Source: Hippophae tibetana
Lineage: Eukaryota > Streptophyta > Magnoliopsida > Rosales > Elaeagnaceae
Assembly (NCBI GenBank): GCA_037013495.1
Contig: CM072807.1
Coordinates: 10,357,001-10,421,000 of the forward strand
Length of the DNA: 64,000 bases
Direction: 5' to 3'
In this document: positions 1-12,529 of the stretch, in pieces
How positions within the stretch are numbered: position 1 is the first letter of the stretch
How the letters are laid out: every line of letters starts with the position of its first letter
Position numbers and translations under genes: made by a program
The notes under the pieces: model-generated
Databases searched by the model: none
Seen by the model: the letters and a program-made list of their open reading frames with translations, nothing else
What the model was told of the DNA's origin: nothing

Positions 1-878
1 ATTTTGATATGAAAAATTTCGGAGAAGCGAGTGTAATCCTTAGTATAAAGATTACTAGGTCTGAAAAGGGAATTTCTCTATATCAATCTCACTACATTGA
101 GAAGATCTTAAAGAAATATAATTATTTTAACTGCAAACCTACATGTACTCCTTATGATCCTAGTGTAAAGTTGTTCAAGAACACCAGAGATGGTGTTAGA
201 CAAACTGAGTATACGAGCATCATTGGTAGCTTACGTTACGCTACTAATTGCACTAGACCAAACATAGCTTATGTTGTGAGACTACTATGTAGATTTACCA
301 GTTGACCTAGTGTAGAACATTGTAATGCTATTGAAAGGGTTATGAGATACCTTAAGAGAACTATGTACCGTGGATTACATTATAAAAAGTTTCCCGCTGT
401 TCTAGAAGGATACAATGATGTAGATTGGAACACTTTATCAGAATACTCCAAAGCAACTAGTGGCTATATATTTAACATAGTTGGTGGAGCTATTTCTTGG
501 AAGTCTAAGAAATAGACAATATTGGCTCAATCTATAATGGAGTCTGAAATGATATCACTAGCCACTGCTAGTGAAGAAGCAGGTTGGCTAAGAAGTCTGT
601 TAGCTGAGATCCTTTTATGGGAAATACCGTTACTAGTTGTCTTGATCCACAACGATAGTACTACGACTATTGCAAAGATTCAGAATCGTTACTACAACGG
701 CACGAGACTACAAATACGTCATAAGGATAGTACTGTTAGAGAATTTCTCTCTACGGGAGCTGTAAGAGTGGATCATGTACGTTCTGATGAAAATTTGGCA
801 GATCCTTTGATGAAAGGATTACCGAGAGAGAAGGTTTTCAAAACCTCAAAAGGAATGGGACTAATGCCCTTAGAATGA
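1..878 (+). pseudogene. Ty1/copia pol 3' end (reverse transcriptase tail and RNase H)
   Basis: This is the last part of a copia polyprotein, entering from before the window. One frame runs through the stretch. It begins in the RT connection region (SIIGSLRYATNCTRPNIAY, matching the usual copia SLxYLxxTRPDIxxxV block), then the RNase H region (GYNDVDWN for the usual GYSDADWA; AQSIMESEMISL; HNDSTTTIAKI). Two stops fall in this frame: TGA at 303-305 after RFTS, and TAG at 513-515 where the family has WKSKKQT. It ends at a normal stop at 876-878. The two stops make it inactive. The strand agrees with the polypurine tract and LTR that follow. Family call is firm; lineage is not assigned. Confidence 0.9.
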
Positions 879-1439
879 AGAGTCACTCGTGATGGTAACC
901 CAACTTATAGACTGGAGATCCCAAGAAATAAGTTCAAAGGGTAATAACAAGTCATGAAGTGATATGAGATGAATCATGCTATTTTCAAATCCCATTCTAT
1001 ATTGTTAGAAGCATGAAGTCCTGAAGCGATAGAAAAGGATGAGTTAATTGTTAAACTCTTAATGAGTTCTATACGCAATGTGGAGTGGAGTACATAGCTA
1101 TAGGAGGGCTCTTGATAGACTCACCTATGTGAATATGGAAGTGTGGCCGCTTCCTATGGAAATTTTTTGGGCAAAATTTACTAGAGCGTTCACTATACTG
1201 GGATACACGTGCATGGTCGTAAAGCACAGGCTTTTTGAACTACACCTTGGAAAGGTTGTGTGTGATGATTGTTAGAGATAGAGTTCAAAACTACGAGTTA
1301 CTCTAGTATATTCTTAAGCATCAACACTATGTAAAAGGTTCAAGTCGATAGACACCTTTTTGCTTATACACAATCTTATAATTTTAATTGATCTGTTGCT
1401 CGATGAAAATTATTTTTATATAAAATTCAAGTGAGGGAT
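879..1439 (+). other. copia 3' untranslated region with polypurine tract
   Basis: Non-coding stretch between the pol stop and the LTR. No credible frame is seen. Its last bases, AAGTGAGGGAT at about 1429-1439, are purine-rich and sit directly before the TGTTGG start of the LTR, as a plus-strand primer site should. The 65-residue open frame at 1078-1275 matches no family I recognise and is treated as chance. Confidence 0.7.
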
Positions 1440-1745
1440 TGTTGGAAAAGATGAATGTTTATAAAAAAAATTAGTAAAGCCTTGTCCTACATTGCTTTTT
1501 TACATTGTTTAAAATATATATAAATAGTGAATAGTTGGCTATTGGGATTGAGCCCCAAGGGGTACCCACTTTTGTGAAAAGGAAGAGGACCTAGGCAAAT
1601 GTGATACCACACACGCGTGCGCGCCGCCGCTGAACGATGGTGTCGAGTCGAGTCCGAGTGCGTGCGTGTGTGTGAGGTGAGGTAGCATTTTATTTTTTGG
1701 AAAAATATTTTTTTTACAAAAAAATTTCCACTCAGAAAATGGTTG

Positions 1746-1746
<1 letters not shown>

Positions 1747-1802
<56 letters not shown>
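1747..1802. repeat. (TA)28 microsatellite
   Basis: Perfect TA dinucleotide run inside the copia LTR. Short open frames rich in I and Y across it are artefacts of the repeat. Confidence 0.95.
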
Positions 1803-1805
<3 letters not shown>

Positions 1806-1885
1806 TCTCAGAAAAAACAACAACCGTTATTGTCTTTTACTCAAAATATGGCCATTGTTTTCTTTTATCAGAATATGACCGTTAA

Positions 1886-2025
1886 ATGGTCGTTACTCTT
1901 CTTTATTCAGAAAAATGGTTGTTACTCATCTTTACTCACAAAAATGGTCATTACTCATCTTTACTCAGAAAATGGTCGTTACTCTTCATTACTCAGAATG
2001 ATTGTTACGCTCTTCATCCCCAAAC
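1886..2025. repeat. 29-bp tandem repeats in LTR U3
   Basis: Units starting ATGGTCGTTACTC and ending TTCAGAAAA lie at 1886, 1915, 1944 and 1972 with lengths 29, 29, 28 and 26 bp. A decayed copy follows, and weaker copies go back to about 1805. The block lies just upstream of the TATA box, where U3 enhancer repeats are often found. Confidence 0.8.
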
Positions 2026-2470
2026 ATTACCGTTATTATCATAATGGCCACACAGTTTCTGAAACCTATAAATAGAGGGCCTCAACTCAGTTTCTACACA
2101 ACAATATGAAAACTCATCTCACTAAGAAAAAATTCTCGTTGCAATTCTAAATTACTTTTCAGTTTTCCGAGCAACAAATTTTTTCAGGTGTAACATTCCG
2201 GTCTTCATCAGTGCAGTGAAGTTCCGAGATAGAGAAAAAGATTCTGGGATGTTTTATCCGGGGGACGACGGGGCTGTGTTTACTTGTACAAATTTGGGTA
2301 GAGCCGTGAAACGTCTTAAAGAGAGCGACGTAGTCCGCGACTCAACCGAAGCAGTTCATTTCAGATTATCGGTAATATTATTCCATCACTGTTTTACTGT
2401 ACTTGTTTCAACATTAACTTTTTCATATCACTTCTTACAAACCGTTATTAAAGTTATCATATTTTAATCA

Positions 2471-4805
2471 AATGTATATCATTAGGTGTATCATATTTAT
2501 GTATTATTAACCGGATCAAATCATTAAAAACCATTAACCAAATAATTTGGTTATAATATTTTTAATAATCAAACAATCAGGTCCAATTTGAGCAATATAA
2601 ACATCAAGTTTGAACAATATAAATGATCCAGTCTAATTAAATATTTTTTACTCAAAATTTTACTAAATGAGACCGCGAACCCGCATAAAAATATATTTTT
2701 ATATATATATTATATTATTTATATCGTATTAATTAATCAAGTTTTATGAAGTGTAACAATTAGTTAAGATTTAAAAATAAATATAAAATAATGAGAAAAA
2801 AAGACACAAAATATCGTAGTCTTTCCTTTTATAATGTTTTTCCCCCTTTATGATAAATGTGCACCTCATTACTTTTAACATTAAAAAACACCTTTTTAGA
2901 TGATGATATAGGGTTTTTATATTAAATTATTAGTATTATTTAGGCTAATTATATAATATATTATTTGTTTTTTTTAAATAGATATATTAAAAGTAATTAA
3001 ATTGTTTTAATTATTATATTATTTTATGTTAAAGTAGTAAAAACTTGATATCATAACAAAATTCATTAATAATATTAAAATAATAATTAATATGAGATTT
3101 TTTATTTATTTTTTAATATTTATTCTATTTTATTATTTTATTTTAAAAAAGTAAAATACATATTTTAAAAAATTGTGCTTAGAATATTTTCATTATTTAT
3201 TTTTTAAAATAATATTAAATTTTATTTTTATCTTTGTTAATAGTAAATATTTTTACGTATTTTAATTAATTAATATAAAAATAAAAATATTATGATTTGT
3301 CATTTATTTAAAAATATTTCAAATAACATAAATTTTAATCTTCTAGATTAAATAACATATATAAACTTAATATAGAGAAATTCTACTACTCAATTCCTAA
3401 ATTTTTTTAATGAAAATGTGGGACGCTCTAAAAATTGGTGATGGGTTAGAATTATATACTTGTTTTATTGTGCATCTTTTTTTTAACTAATCAAATAGTT
3501 TATATTTTATATTAGGTACTAAATGATTAAGAAAACATAACAAAAGTATAATATTAAAGGAAAATAATTACGTAAGTCTCATGTTTATTTTAGCAGTAAT
3601 ATTTAAGATATTTATTTTTTAATTTAATTATGTTGTTATTAAAAAGAGATCATATACAAATAAATGATTATTTTTATGTTTATATTTATTTCAACTTCAG
3701 TTTGTACAAGTGCAATTATTTAAGTAAAAATTATCTTTGTTTTTTAAAAAAATGAAATGAAAAAAAAACAAAACTTTATCAGTATACAATTATTTTTTAA
3801 TAAGAATGGAATTTGATTGTAACCAGAAAAAAAATACAATATCTAATTATTATTTGTTGTAATAATTAATTTTTTCCCTAAAATTAATTCAGATATAAAA
3901 TGCATGATGAATATTCAAACATCTTGATGAGCCTAATCCATTTATGGTGGAGAGAAGAAGGAAAAAAAAAAAACTCTATTAACTTTTAAAGCAATTATTG
4001 AAAAAAGGGGCAGGCCGTGAATGTTTATAATGCATGATCTTGGGATTTTGACGAAGAAGCTAATTACTTTGATCACGAGTTATTTGGTTTTTTCTTAAAA
4101 AAAAACCCAAAAATATATGGTTGTTATTTTATTTTATTTTATTGCTAAATACTTAAATAATTTCATATACGTTTATTTTTCTCACAATTTTTTATTGTTA
4201 TTGATATTAATTACATAGATTATTCAAGCACGCTTCAAAGCTAAATAAGCTCAGCAAATAGAATGAATAAATCATAACAAGGAGATGTGGTTTCGCGATG
4301 TGAATCTCTTTTATGAATGTATGAATTGTATTATATATAAAAAAAAAGTTAATACATTTAAAAATTAAATTTTTAAAATTCCTAAAATTAATAACAATAT
4401 TAATTTAAGATCAAATGACATATATATACAATTTGATTAGAATGGGGTGTCAATTTGTTAAATATATCTATAAAATTTGTAGGGAGAACTGCGGCTTATA
4501 TTAATTTATATAAATAATAATGATTATAAAATTAATAAAAATAATAATAATCATTTATTCACATCAAAAGATTAAAATAATAATAATAATAAATTATTAT
4601 GTATATTGAACATAATTTTACCTATATTTTAAAATAAAAATACTATCTATTATGTTATTAAATGTTCTAAATATGGTGTAATATATTATCAATAATTTAA
4701 TAGTAATTTTTAACGTGTATCAAACTCTATAAAAGAAAGAAAATTAAATTAATTATAATATACCTTTTGATTAATTTAAAGAAGTTATAGGAAAATAGGT
4801 TGGAT
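2471..4805. other. AT-rich spacer, no gene seen
   Basis: Strongly AT-rich with many homopolymer runs and stops in all frames. I see no coding motif, RNA gene or clear element ends. The stretch 2500-2660 (CCGGATCAAATC, GGTCCAATTTGAGC, GATCCAGTC) has the look of hAT subterminal motifs but no termini could be paired. Confidence 0.6.
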
Positions 4806-5267
4806 ATATTAGAGATAATATTGCACCAAACCAAGACACATAGCAACAGTAGTTCTACTGATGCACCAAGAAAGGTAAGTTATGCACTAAGAAAAGGTGG
4901 TTTCAGCTTCACATGGGCAGCAACTAATGATTGGTTTGTTACCAATTAGTTGCACATAAAATGACAGCCATATAAACATAAAATAACAACATATCAAAAA
5001 GATTTGTATATAAAATGACGATTTGTATATTCTGTATTTCTTGATCAACAAGCTTGTTGTAATTAACTAGAGCTTATAATCAACTATAATTGAATGTAAG
5101 TTACAAAATGTGGAGTACATTACAATTTATAAATAGAGGCTTGTATTAGAACTATAGTGGATTAAGATATATTGTTAATACATGAAATGTATTTCTTTAA
5201 AGCTCTCTCTTTGTTCCCTAATGTTTCTTCTTCATTTTCTTTTCAATATTTTGCTTGATTTCTGTTA
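4806..5267 (+). repeat. 5' LTR of the decayed copia element
   Basis: Matches 9878-10229 along its length. Shared blocks include ATATTGCACCAA near the start, CCAATTAGTTGCACATAAAA, and GAGCTTATAATCAACTATAA. It contains a TATA-like TATAAATAGAGG near 5130 followed by the R/U5 part, and is followed at once by the primer site. Length about 460 bp. The exact left base is uncertain by a few positions. Confidence 0.8.
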
Positions 5268-5280
5268 TGGTATCAGATCA
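5268..5280 (+). other. Primer binding site, initiator Met tRNA type
   Basis: TGGTATCAGATCA differs from the canonical copia primer site TGGTATCAGAGC at one or two bases and sits directly after the 5' LTR. Confidence 0.85.
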
Positions 5281-5316
5281 TGAAACTGTGTAAGCTTTAA
5301 TCTGATTCTAGTAACC

Positions 5317-6276
5317 ATGGAAGAACCACCCATAATACTACAAGTTCAATATAATGGACTTGTAAGACAACACATCAAAGAACCGTTTTATTTCCATAAT
5401 ATACTAATAACAATTAAACTAGATAATGAAAATTACATCATTTAGAAGCACCAAATACTCAAGATTCTTTAGAGTTTTGATCTTGATAACTATGTTTTTC
5501 AAGTCCTGTTCCAAAAATGGTAGTAGATGGAACTATTAATCCAGATTATAAATTCTAAAAAAATTAAGATAAAATGGTTGGCTATTGGTTGATGCCTTGT
5601 ATAACTGATGAGAACCTCAAGCAAATTACAAGATTTGATGCAGAAAGGGAGGTATGGATTAATCTTGAGAAGAACTATGCTTCAAGGTCTAGAGCAAGAA
5701 TGGTACAGCTAAAAGAAGAGTTGCAAAACTTGAAAAAAAGAAAGTTATCTATTAATGAGTATGTTCTGAGGATCAAAATGCTTACAGATGAGTTACAATC
5801 AGCAGGATGTAATATCCCAGACGAAGATAAAATCATGTATGTACTCGGAGGGCTTGATGAGACCTTTGATAGCGTCTTTACTACTTTACCATTAAAGATG
5901 CTTTCTAATAAAGTTACAATTGATGATGCCAAATCAATTTTGTTAACACATGAAAGTAGAATTGATAGAAGAAGGAAGATGTCAATTTCACCTCTACCTA
6001 CTGCAAATTTGAGTATTAAACATGAAATTCCTTCTACAAACAACAACGAACACCAAGTGTTTGGTAATAATACGATTGGATCAAATACTACAATGGTTCA
6101 TAAATTGAGTAATACGCAGATCCAAGGAGGACAACCTAGCCAAGGACCTCAAGGATTTCAGCCTAGCTTCTTTCCTGAGAGAGGAATAGGAAAAGTTGGT
6201 AGTAAAGGTCGATTCAACAATAATAGATCTCAATGTCAACTCTACGGTAAGATGAGGCATCTAGTCTTAACCTATT
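5317..6276 (+). pseudogene. copia gag (UBN2 type), broken
   Basis: The likely start ATG is at 5317 (MEEPPII). A copia gag motif follows, LDNENYII then TAG then KHQ, where active copies have Trp. After further stops and a frame change, the main frame runs from 5574 to the stop at 6276: a UBN2-type capsid region (AEREVWINLEKNY, SINEYVLRIKMLTDEL, EDKIMYVLGGLDETFD). The nucleocapsid zinc knuckle is spoiled: in CQLYGKMRHLVLTY the second and fourth zinc ligands are Tyr instead of Cys. A stop follows where polyprotein reading should continue. Confidence 0.85.
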
Positions 6277-6559
6277 GATTTCATTTTGACAATGCCTTTG
6301 TTCCACAATATACTTCTAATCAACAATAAGTTCCCTTACCACTAAACAAGTTGTCTACTCCACAATCTTCTTTTTCAACATAATCCAATTCTAACTCACT
6401 ATTCACCAACACAAACTATGCTTACTCCCACAATATACTCATGATATCCTATTGTGCCTTATGTAATACCTTTCTATCTTTATTCCCAGTCCTATAATCA
6501 TTCATATTATCCTTTATCTACACCTCATCAAGTCTTTATTTTAATACCTGATCACATAT

Positions 6560-9500
6560 TAGAATCCATACATGAACCTTATTGGTTTCCTAATCCTGGT
6601 GCGAGCCATCACATAACTTCTAATCTGTAAAATATAGTTGCACCTAACTCTTTTGGTGGAGGTGAGAAATTCATGATAGGAAATGGTCAATTTTTAGATA
6701 TTTCTCAAGTAGGTTCTAATCAATTTTCTTCTACTACTAGTTATAAAAGAACCATTTTCATGCATGATATTCTTCATGTTCTTGAAATTGCAATGAATCT
6801 TCTTATTGTATCCAAATTTTCTCAAGATATATATATTTTGAATTCCATCCCTTTCATTATTGTGTTAAAGAACAAAAAACTCAGGAGGTGCTACTCAAGG
6901 GCAAGCTCCTTAATGGCCTTTATAAAATTGATCTTGATCTTCAAGGTACAAAGTTCAATTCTCATCTCAGAGTCTACTTATTTCCCTATTTATTTTCCTA
7001 AATCTATCTTTATTGCACCCCTAGGTTCATTATCATTATGGCATCAAAGACTGGGGCATGCATCATTGCCTATTGTTAAGAAATCACTCTTTAGTAGCAA
7101 TATTTCATTTTTGGATTGTAAAGATTTCACTACATTGTGTATAGCATGTAGTATTTGCAAAAGCCACAAATTGTCTTTTTCTCATTCAATTCATCATTTA
7201 TCTCAACCATTCGAGTTGATACATTCAAATTTGATGGTATCTCCTGTTACATCAAACAATGGATTCAATTACTATGTTCATTTTACTGATTCCTTTTCAC
7301 GCTATACATGGATTTTCTTTTTAAAAAAACTAAGGATGCAGTTACTCAAGCATTCCTTCAGTTTAAGTCTCAAGCCAAATTGTAGTTAGGAAGAAAAAAT
7401 AAAAACAAATTATTTGATTGGGGAGGTGAGTTTCAAGGACTCATTTCTATTTTGTCTAATTTTGGCATTTTTCATCAAACATCATGTTTTCACTCTCATG
7501 AGCAAAATGGTTTATCTAAACGAAAGAATCATCATATTGTTGAATTAGGCATGTCAATTTATCACATGCTTCATTTCCACTTGTTTTTTTGGGATGAAGC
7601 TTTCTTTTCTAGCACATTTATTGTTAATCATTTATCCATACCATTATTAAATGATCAATGTTCTCTTGAGGTTTCCTTTAATCAAAAACTAAATTATATT
7701 TTTTTAAGGTGTTTGGTAGTTTGTGTTTTCCGTGTCTTAGACCTTATTCTACACAAACTTTATGCTCGTTCTATTCTATTTAATTTTCTTGGATAAAGTA
7801 CGAAACACAAAGGTTACAAATGTCTTTCTCATGATGGAAAACTTTATATCAATCATGATGTTCTCTTAAATGAGTATACTTTTCCTTTTGTTATCAAAAC
7901 AACTTGTTTCAATGTTGCTATGAGGTCTCATTCTTTTAGGATTGTCTTGCATGTTCTTCACAAAAAGTTGGATTTACTTGTGACTCAACCACCTATTATC
8001 AATATACTTGGAACCTTATCAACTTTTTTGCCAAGTTTATTAGGGTTTGATTGTGATTCTTCAAATGTGCACACATCCTCTTCCTTTATGTCTTCTTCTA
8101 TTATGCATTCTTTTGTTCCATCTACTCTAAATAACACAGTCTCATCATGCTCACAAACTACTGGCTCTTTTCATATGTCACAAACTTCTTTACCAGCTAT
8201 TGGCATGTCTTCACCAATTGTCACTAACTTTACAATAGTTTCTTCCATTTCTTCACCAGCTACCAACACTCATACTATGATCACTTAATCTAAGGTTGGA
8301 ACATACAAACCCAAAGATTTTTCCTCATTATCTATTGATCCTACTTTGGTTGAATTAATTTTAGCAAAATATGTCTTGTCTATCCCCGCTTGGAAAGATT
8401 CTATGCAATTAGAGTTTGATTCCCTAGTTAATAACAATACATGGGAACTTGTTCCACCTCCTCCCAATAGGAAAGTCATAAGTAATAAATGGATTTTTAA
8501 GATGAAAAAGTTGTTTGATGGTAGTTTGGACAAATGAAAATCTAGTTTAGTGGCTCAAGGTTTTCATCAAACTCTTGGGTTTGATTTTTTTAAGACATTT
8601 AGTCCAATAGTAAAGCAAGTTGAAATCATGATTATCTTGATGGTTTCCTTGTCTAAAGGATATAAATTGCATTAGATAGACATTAACAATGGATTTCTAA
8701 ATGGTGCTATTTAAGAGGAAGTTTATATGCATCAACTTCTTGGGTTTCAACACCTTGATTTCCCTCACTATGTTTGTAAATTGAACAAAGCTATTGTGGT
8801 TAAAAAACACCAAAAGCATGGTTTGATAACCTTAGTACAACTCTTATTGCTCTTGGTTTTACCAAGTCTATTGTTGATTCCAATATGTTCTTTAAAGTGA
8901 TAGATACATCCATCACTTATCTACTTGTGTATGTAAATGATATTATCATTATTGGGACCGTTGAAACTGAAACTCAAGAGTTAATTGCTCTTCTTAATAG
9001 AAAATATGCTTTGAAATACATCGTACTACTTAGCTACTTTTTGGGTATTAAAGTAACTCCTCTGGCTAATGGTGATTTGTTCTTAAATCAACACAAGTAT
9101 GTTCAAGAATTTTTACAGTGTACAAAGATGGATAAGTCCAAACCATGTCTAGTCTCATGCTCTCAGCTCATGTAGGTGAATCTTTTGACAATCCTACCTA
9201 CTATCGTAGTACTGCTGGTGCGTTGCAATATCTCACCATTACAAGGCCAGACATTTCATATATTGTTAATAAAGTGTGTCAATTTATGGCTAAACCATTG
9301 GTTCCACATTGGCTAGCTGTTAAACGAATTCTTTGCTATCTTCAAGGAACTACCACTTCTAAAGTAGTCTTCAAGCCATCCATGCAATTACAACTACAAG
9401 CCTTTGCTAATATTGATTAGGGTACCTACCCTGATGATCACAAATCTACTACTAGTTTAGTGCTTTATCTTGGAGCTATATGATGCTCTAAGAAACAAGC

Positions 9501-9850
9501 TTATGTTTCTCATTCCTCTATCAAAGATGAATACAAGTCTTTGCTAATGGTGTTTCTGAATTGGTATGGGTTGGTGCTCTCTTGTGTAAAATTTGTTTTC
9601 CTATTCCCTCTATACGAGTTATTTCGAATGATAACTTGAGTTCTATTGCTCTATTGCTCATACCTCTAATCTAGTTCTTCATACACGAACTAAGCATGAA
9701 GAACTTAATTTACATTTCATTCGTGAAAAGGTATTATACAAGCAACTTACTATGCAACATGTGCCCCCTTTTGAGCAGATAACTGGTCTATTTACTAAAC
9801 CTTTATTCATCTCTCAATTCTTGCAACTTCGCTACAAACTTAGTATCATG
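6560..9850 (+). pseudogene. copia pol (protease, integrase, RT, RNase H), broken
   Basis: Fragments in domain order. The GAG-pre-integrase zinc region is at about 7020-7180 (LWHQRLGHAS, then CIACSICKSH). The integrase core is at about 7195-7560: the first catalytic Asp is Asn (HSNLM for the usual HSDLW), and the second region reads DWGGEF for DNGGEF, followed by HEQNGLSKRKN. RT begins about 8340 (WELVPPPPNRKVISNKWIFK) with a stop at 8535-8537 and several more before 8800. The RT active site near 8925-8945 reads YVND instead of YVDD. RNase H runs from about 9145 to 9850 (TRPDISYIVNKVCQF; ELNLHFIREKV). Every catalytic core is damaged. Confidence 0.88.
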
Positions 9851-9877
9851 CCTATGTCATTGCGTTTATATGGTGCA

Positions 9878-10229
9878 TTAGATATAGTATTGCACCAACC
9901 AAGAACATAGAAATAATAGCTCTATTGATGCACTAGGAAGAACAAGTTATGCACCAAGAAATGAGGTGGTTTTAGCTTCACATGTGCAACAATTAATGAA
10001 CAACTAATTATTGGTTCATTGCCAATTAGTTGCACATAAAATGACAACCACTTGAGCATAAACTAACAATACATCAAGAGGGTTTGTATATAAAATAACA
10101 TCTGTATATTCTATATTTCTTGATCAATAAATTTATTGTAACTAACTAGAGCTTATAATCAACTATAATTGAGTTAGGTTACATAACGTGGAGTGTATTA
10201 CAATGTATAAATAAAGGTTTTTACTAGAA
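9878..10229 (+). repeat. 3' LTR of the decayed copia element, shortened
   Basis: Homologous to 4806-5160 of the 5' LTR, with many point differences and small indels. Similarity stops after ACTAGAATTTTTA near 10229, where the 5' LTR goes on for about 110 bp through R/U5. So the 3' end of this LTR was deleted or replaced by unrelated AT-rich DNA. Confidence 0.78.
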
Positions 10230-11580
10230 TTTTTATATTATTTATGAATAGAGTTATTATAGTCAACTTTAATCATTAGAATATATATCATATTTTACAT
10301 AAACATAAGTAAAATACATTAAATTTAATTGTTAATTAATACATGATCATATAAGTATATAACTCAAAATTATAATTGTTATTTGCAACATATGTAATCA
10401 TAACCATAAAATTAAAATATTTATAATATTATCCATATATTCATAATGTTTCCATGTTTAGAAGGATAACAATATAAAAACTTTTTTTAATATTTATTAA
10501 ATTATTATAATTTTTTTTAAAATTCAACTTATATTAATAATATATTTGACACTTTCTTAAAAATAAATTATAAATCCAAGCAAATCATTGGTCACCACTA
10601 AAATTGCCATAAGTAAATAACTTTAAATTACATATTCAGATTTAGGTACACAAGTAACGCAACGTAATGTGTTTTTTTGTTTTTGTTATTATATGTATTT
10701 TATGGTTTTGTCACTGTAATATTTTTGTTTTAAATGCCTATCATAATATCATTTTAGAGCTATCACTAGACCAGCGATGATACATATCTTAATAATCATA
10801 ATTGTTTTATATGTATTGTACGTTTTCTTAGTGTCACGAGTGTTTGTGTTCTTTTTAAGTCATAAGTTCACATTTTTTTATTATTTTAAAAAAATTAAAT
10901 TATTTTTATATATAATTAATTTATTATAATGATAAAAAAACTTAATATTTTTTATAAGTATAAAAATTAAAAAATAATTTTAATTAAAAAATAATTTATA
11001 TTGTATTGTATTCGGTTGGTGTTATAGATTATAATACAAATTATAACCCTTATAAATTTTCGTTAGATTATAAAAGATTAGTAAAATTTTAACAGGTTAA
11101 CTATATTTCTTATAACTAATATTTATTTAAAAATATATTTAATTAAAAAATTAAAAAATTAAAATATTAAATAATATTTATTTTATTAAATTATGTATAG
11201 TATTAATATTAATTAACATTTTTAATTATTTAGTACATGTTTTTAAGTAAAAAAAAATTATACTTATAAAAATAAATAAATCCAATTTAATTTAATTATT
11301 CTAAATGTTTTGTATTTTAATATTAAAAATATAGTTTTAAAAGTAATTTATATATAATATAATATTAATATATATTTGATTTCAGTTAAATATAATTTTG
11401 ATAATATAATAACCATCATCACTCCGTATTTAATCAATTACAATTATCTTTAAGAAAGAACAATTAATTTTTACAAATAATCTCAATTTTAATTATATAC
11501 AAATAAAATATTTTTCACTACTTGTAAAGTGGATTTTGACATAATAAAATACACTATGAGTCATTTTTTTTTATAAATAG
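10230..11580. other. AT-rich spacer, no gene seen
   Basis: Stops in all frames, runs of A and T, no recognised motif on either strand. Confidence 0.6.
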
Positions 11581-11597
11581 ATTACTTTAACCACCTT

Positions 11598-11970
11598 ATG
11601 GATTCTAATCGGGCAAACAGATATTCAACTCGAGCTTTAAAACTAGAGGATAGTAGGTTCAAGATCGAGGTAGAGGAATTAAAAATCAAGCTTTCTAAAC
11701 TCAAAGATAAGGTCTCCTTGTATAAAGAGACCACGTGTGAGCTCGCCTTTTGCAAGGAGCAGTTATCCCAAACTCTAGCTCGAGAGAGAAGGACCATGAC
11801 TAAAATGGATGCCCTTGTGGACAAGGAGTCCTATTAGGCAAACTTCTACATGAAGTGATTTGAGGGGGTCTTCCTCAAGGTGATGAATATTGTGATGCCA
11901 GACCAATGTATTTTTCCAAATGTATTTTCTTTGAAATGATGAACTTGTATGGTTTTTTTCAATGCATTAA
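11598..11970 (+). pseudogene. Coiled-coil fragment resembling plant retroelement gag-like protein
   Basis: A frame from 11598 to the stop at 11835-11837 gives 79 residues, rich in K, E and L with heptad-like spacing (EVEELKIKLSKLKDKVSLYK), so a coiled coil is likely. Reading past the TAG gives NFYMK, a stop, FEGVFLKVMNIVMPDQ. This recalls the Y..GFEG....K...P end of the coiled-coil 'gag-like' proteins carried by many plant LTR elements. That link is from memory of the family and is not tested. It lies next to the minisatellite below. It could be a piece of an element unrelated to the gypsy copy on the other strand. Confidence 0.45.
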
Positions 11971-11974
11971 ACTA

Positions 11975-12470
11975 GTGATCAACTCTTACTTCAGTTTTAG
12001 AGTGCTCTACCTGATTCCTAATCAAGGTGATCAACTCGTGACATGAAGTTTTGGGAAAGAGCGTTCTACCTAGTCTATGACCGAGGTGATCAACTCTCAC
12101 TTCTGTGTGAGAACGCTCTACTTAGTCTACGACCAAGGTGATCAACTCTATCTTAAGTGTCATAGTGCTCTACCTAGTTCCTGACTGAGGTGATCAACTC
12201 GTGACATGTAGTTTTAGGGAAGAACGATCTATCTGGTCTATGATTAAGGTGATCAAATTTGTTTTAAGTGTCATAGTGTTCTATCTGATTCCTGATTGAG
12301 TTGATTAACTCGTGATATGTAATTTTGGGGAAGAGCATTCTACCTGGTCTATGACTGAGGTGATCAACTCTCACTTCAGTGTTAGAGTGCTCTACCTGGT
12401 TTGCGACCTAGGTGATCAAATCTATCTTAAGTGTTAGAGCGCTTTATTTAGTTCCTGACCGAAGTGATCA
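11975..12470. repeat. 52/59-bp minisatellite, nine units
   Basis: Each unit begins GTGATCAACTC or a close variant. Units in order are about 52, 59, 52, 52, 59, 52, 59, 52, 52 bp, ending in a partial GTGATCA at 12464-12470. The 59-bp form (A) has GTGACATGTAGTTTTGGGGAA after the start; the 52-bp forms have TCACTTCAGTGTTAGAG (B) or TATCTTAAGTGTCATAG (C). All share a later core like GCTCTACCTGGTCTATGACC. The order approximates B-A-B-C-A-C-A-B-C, so there is a higher-order pattern. Confidence 0.92.
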
Positions 12471-12529
12471 ATCCCATATATTAGTGAGAAAGGTGTCTCA
12501 TTAGTACTCCCTCGAGAACTAGTCCTAAT
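12464..12529 (-). pseudogene. Tat-type gypsy integrase, C-terminal scrap left of the hAT insertion
   Basis: Read on the minus strand this gives RGSTNETPFSLIYGID, a well-known block of plant gypsy integrases (usually STGETPFSLTYG). The frame is the direct continuation of WAIRT, encoded at about 16785-16800 on the far side of the hAT element, once one copy of the 8-bp duplication is ignored. After YGID the protein match ends and the minisatellite begins. Confidence 0.82.

Larger units (their letters stand above)
1440..2470 (+). repeat. 3' LTR of the copia element
   Basis: Starts with TGTTGGAAAAG directly after the polypurine tract. It contains a GC-rich patch (about 1605-1680) in an otherwise AT-rich element, a TA microsatellite, a 29-bp repeat block, and a good TATA box TATAAATA at 2067-2074 followed by a probable transcript start near 2095. 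The region 2200-2355 is the more GC-balanced U5-like part. The right edge is uncertain: I place it at the TTTTAATCA near 2470, but the partner LTR lies outside the window, so this cannot be checked here. Length would be about 1.03 kb. Confidence 0.6.
4806..10229 (+). mobile_element. Decayed Ty1/copia retrotransposon with two LTRs
   Basis: Complete order on the plus strand: 5' LTR, Met-tRNA primer site, gag, GAG-pre-integrase zinc region, integrase, reverse transcriptase, RNase H, 3' LTR. The two LTRs are clearly homologous but diverged. Coding parts carry many stops and frameshifts, so the element is inactive. The 3' LTR stops short of the 5' one by about 110 bp. I could not define a target site duplication. 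Confidence 0.88.

Noticed and set aside
1697-2075. Open frames over the TA microsatellite
   Set aside because: They arise from the repeat and LTR sequence. No family resemblance.
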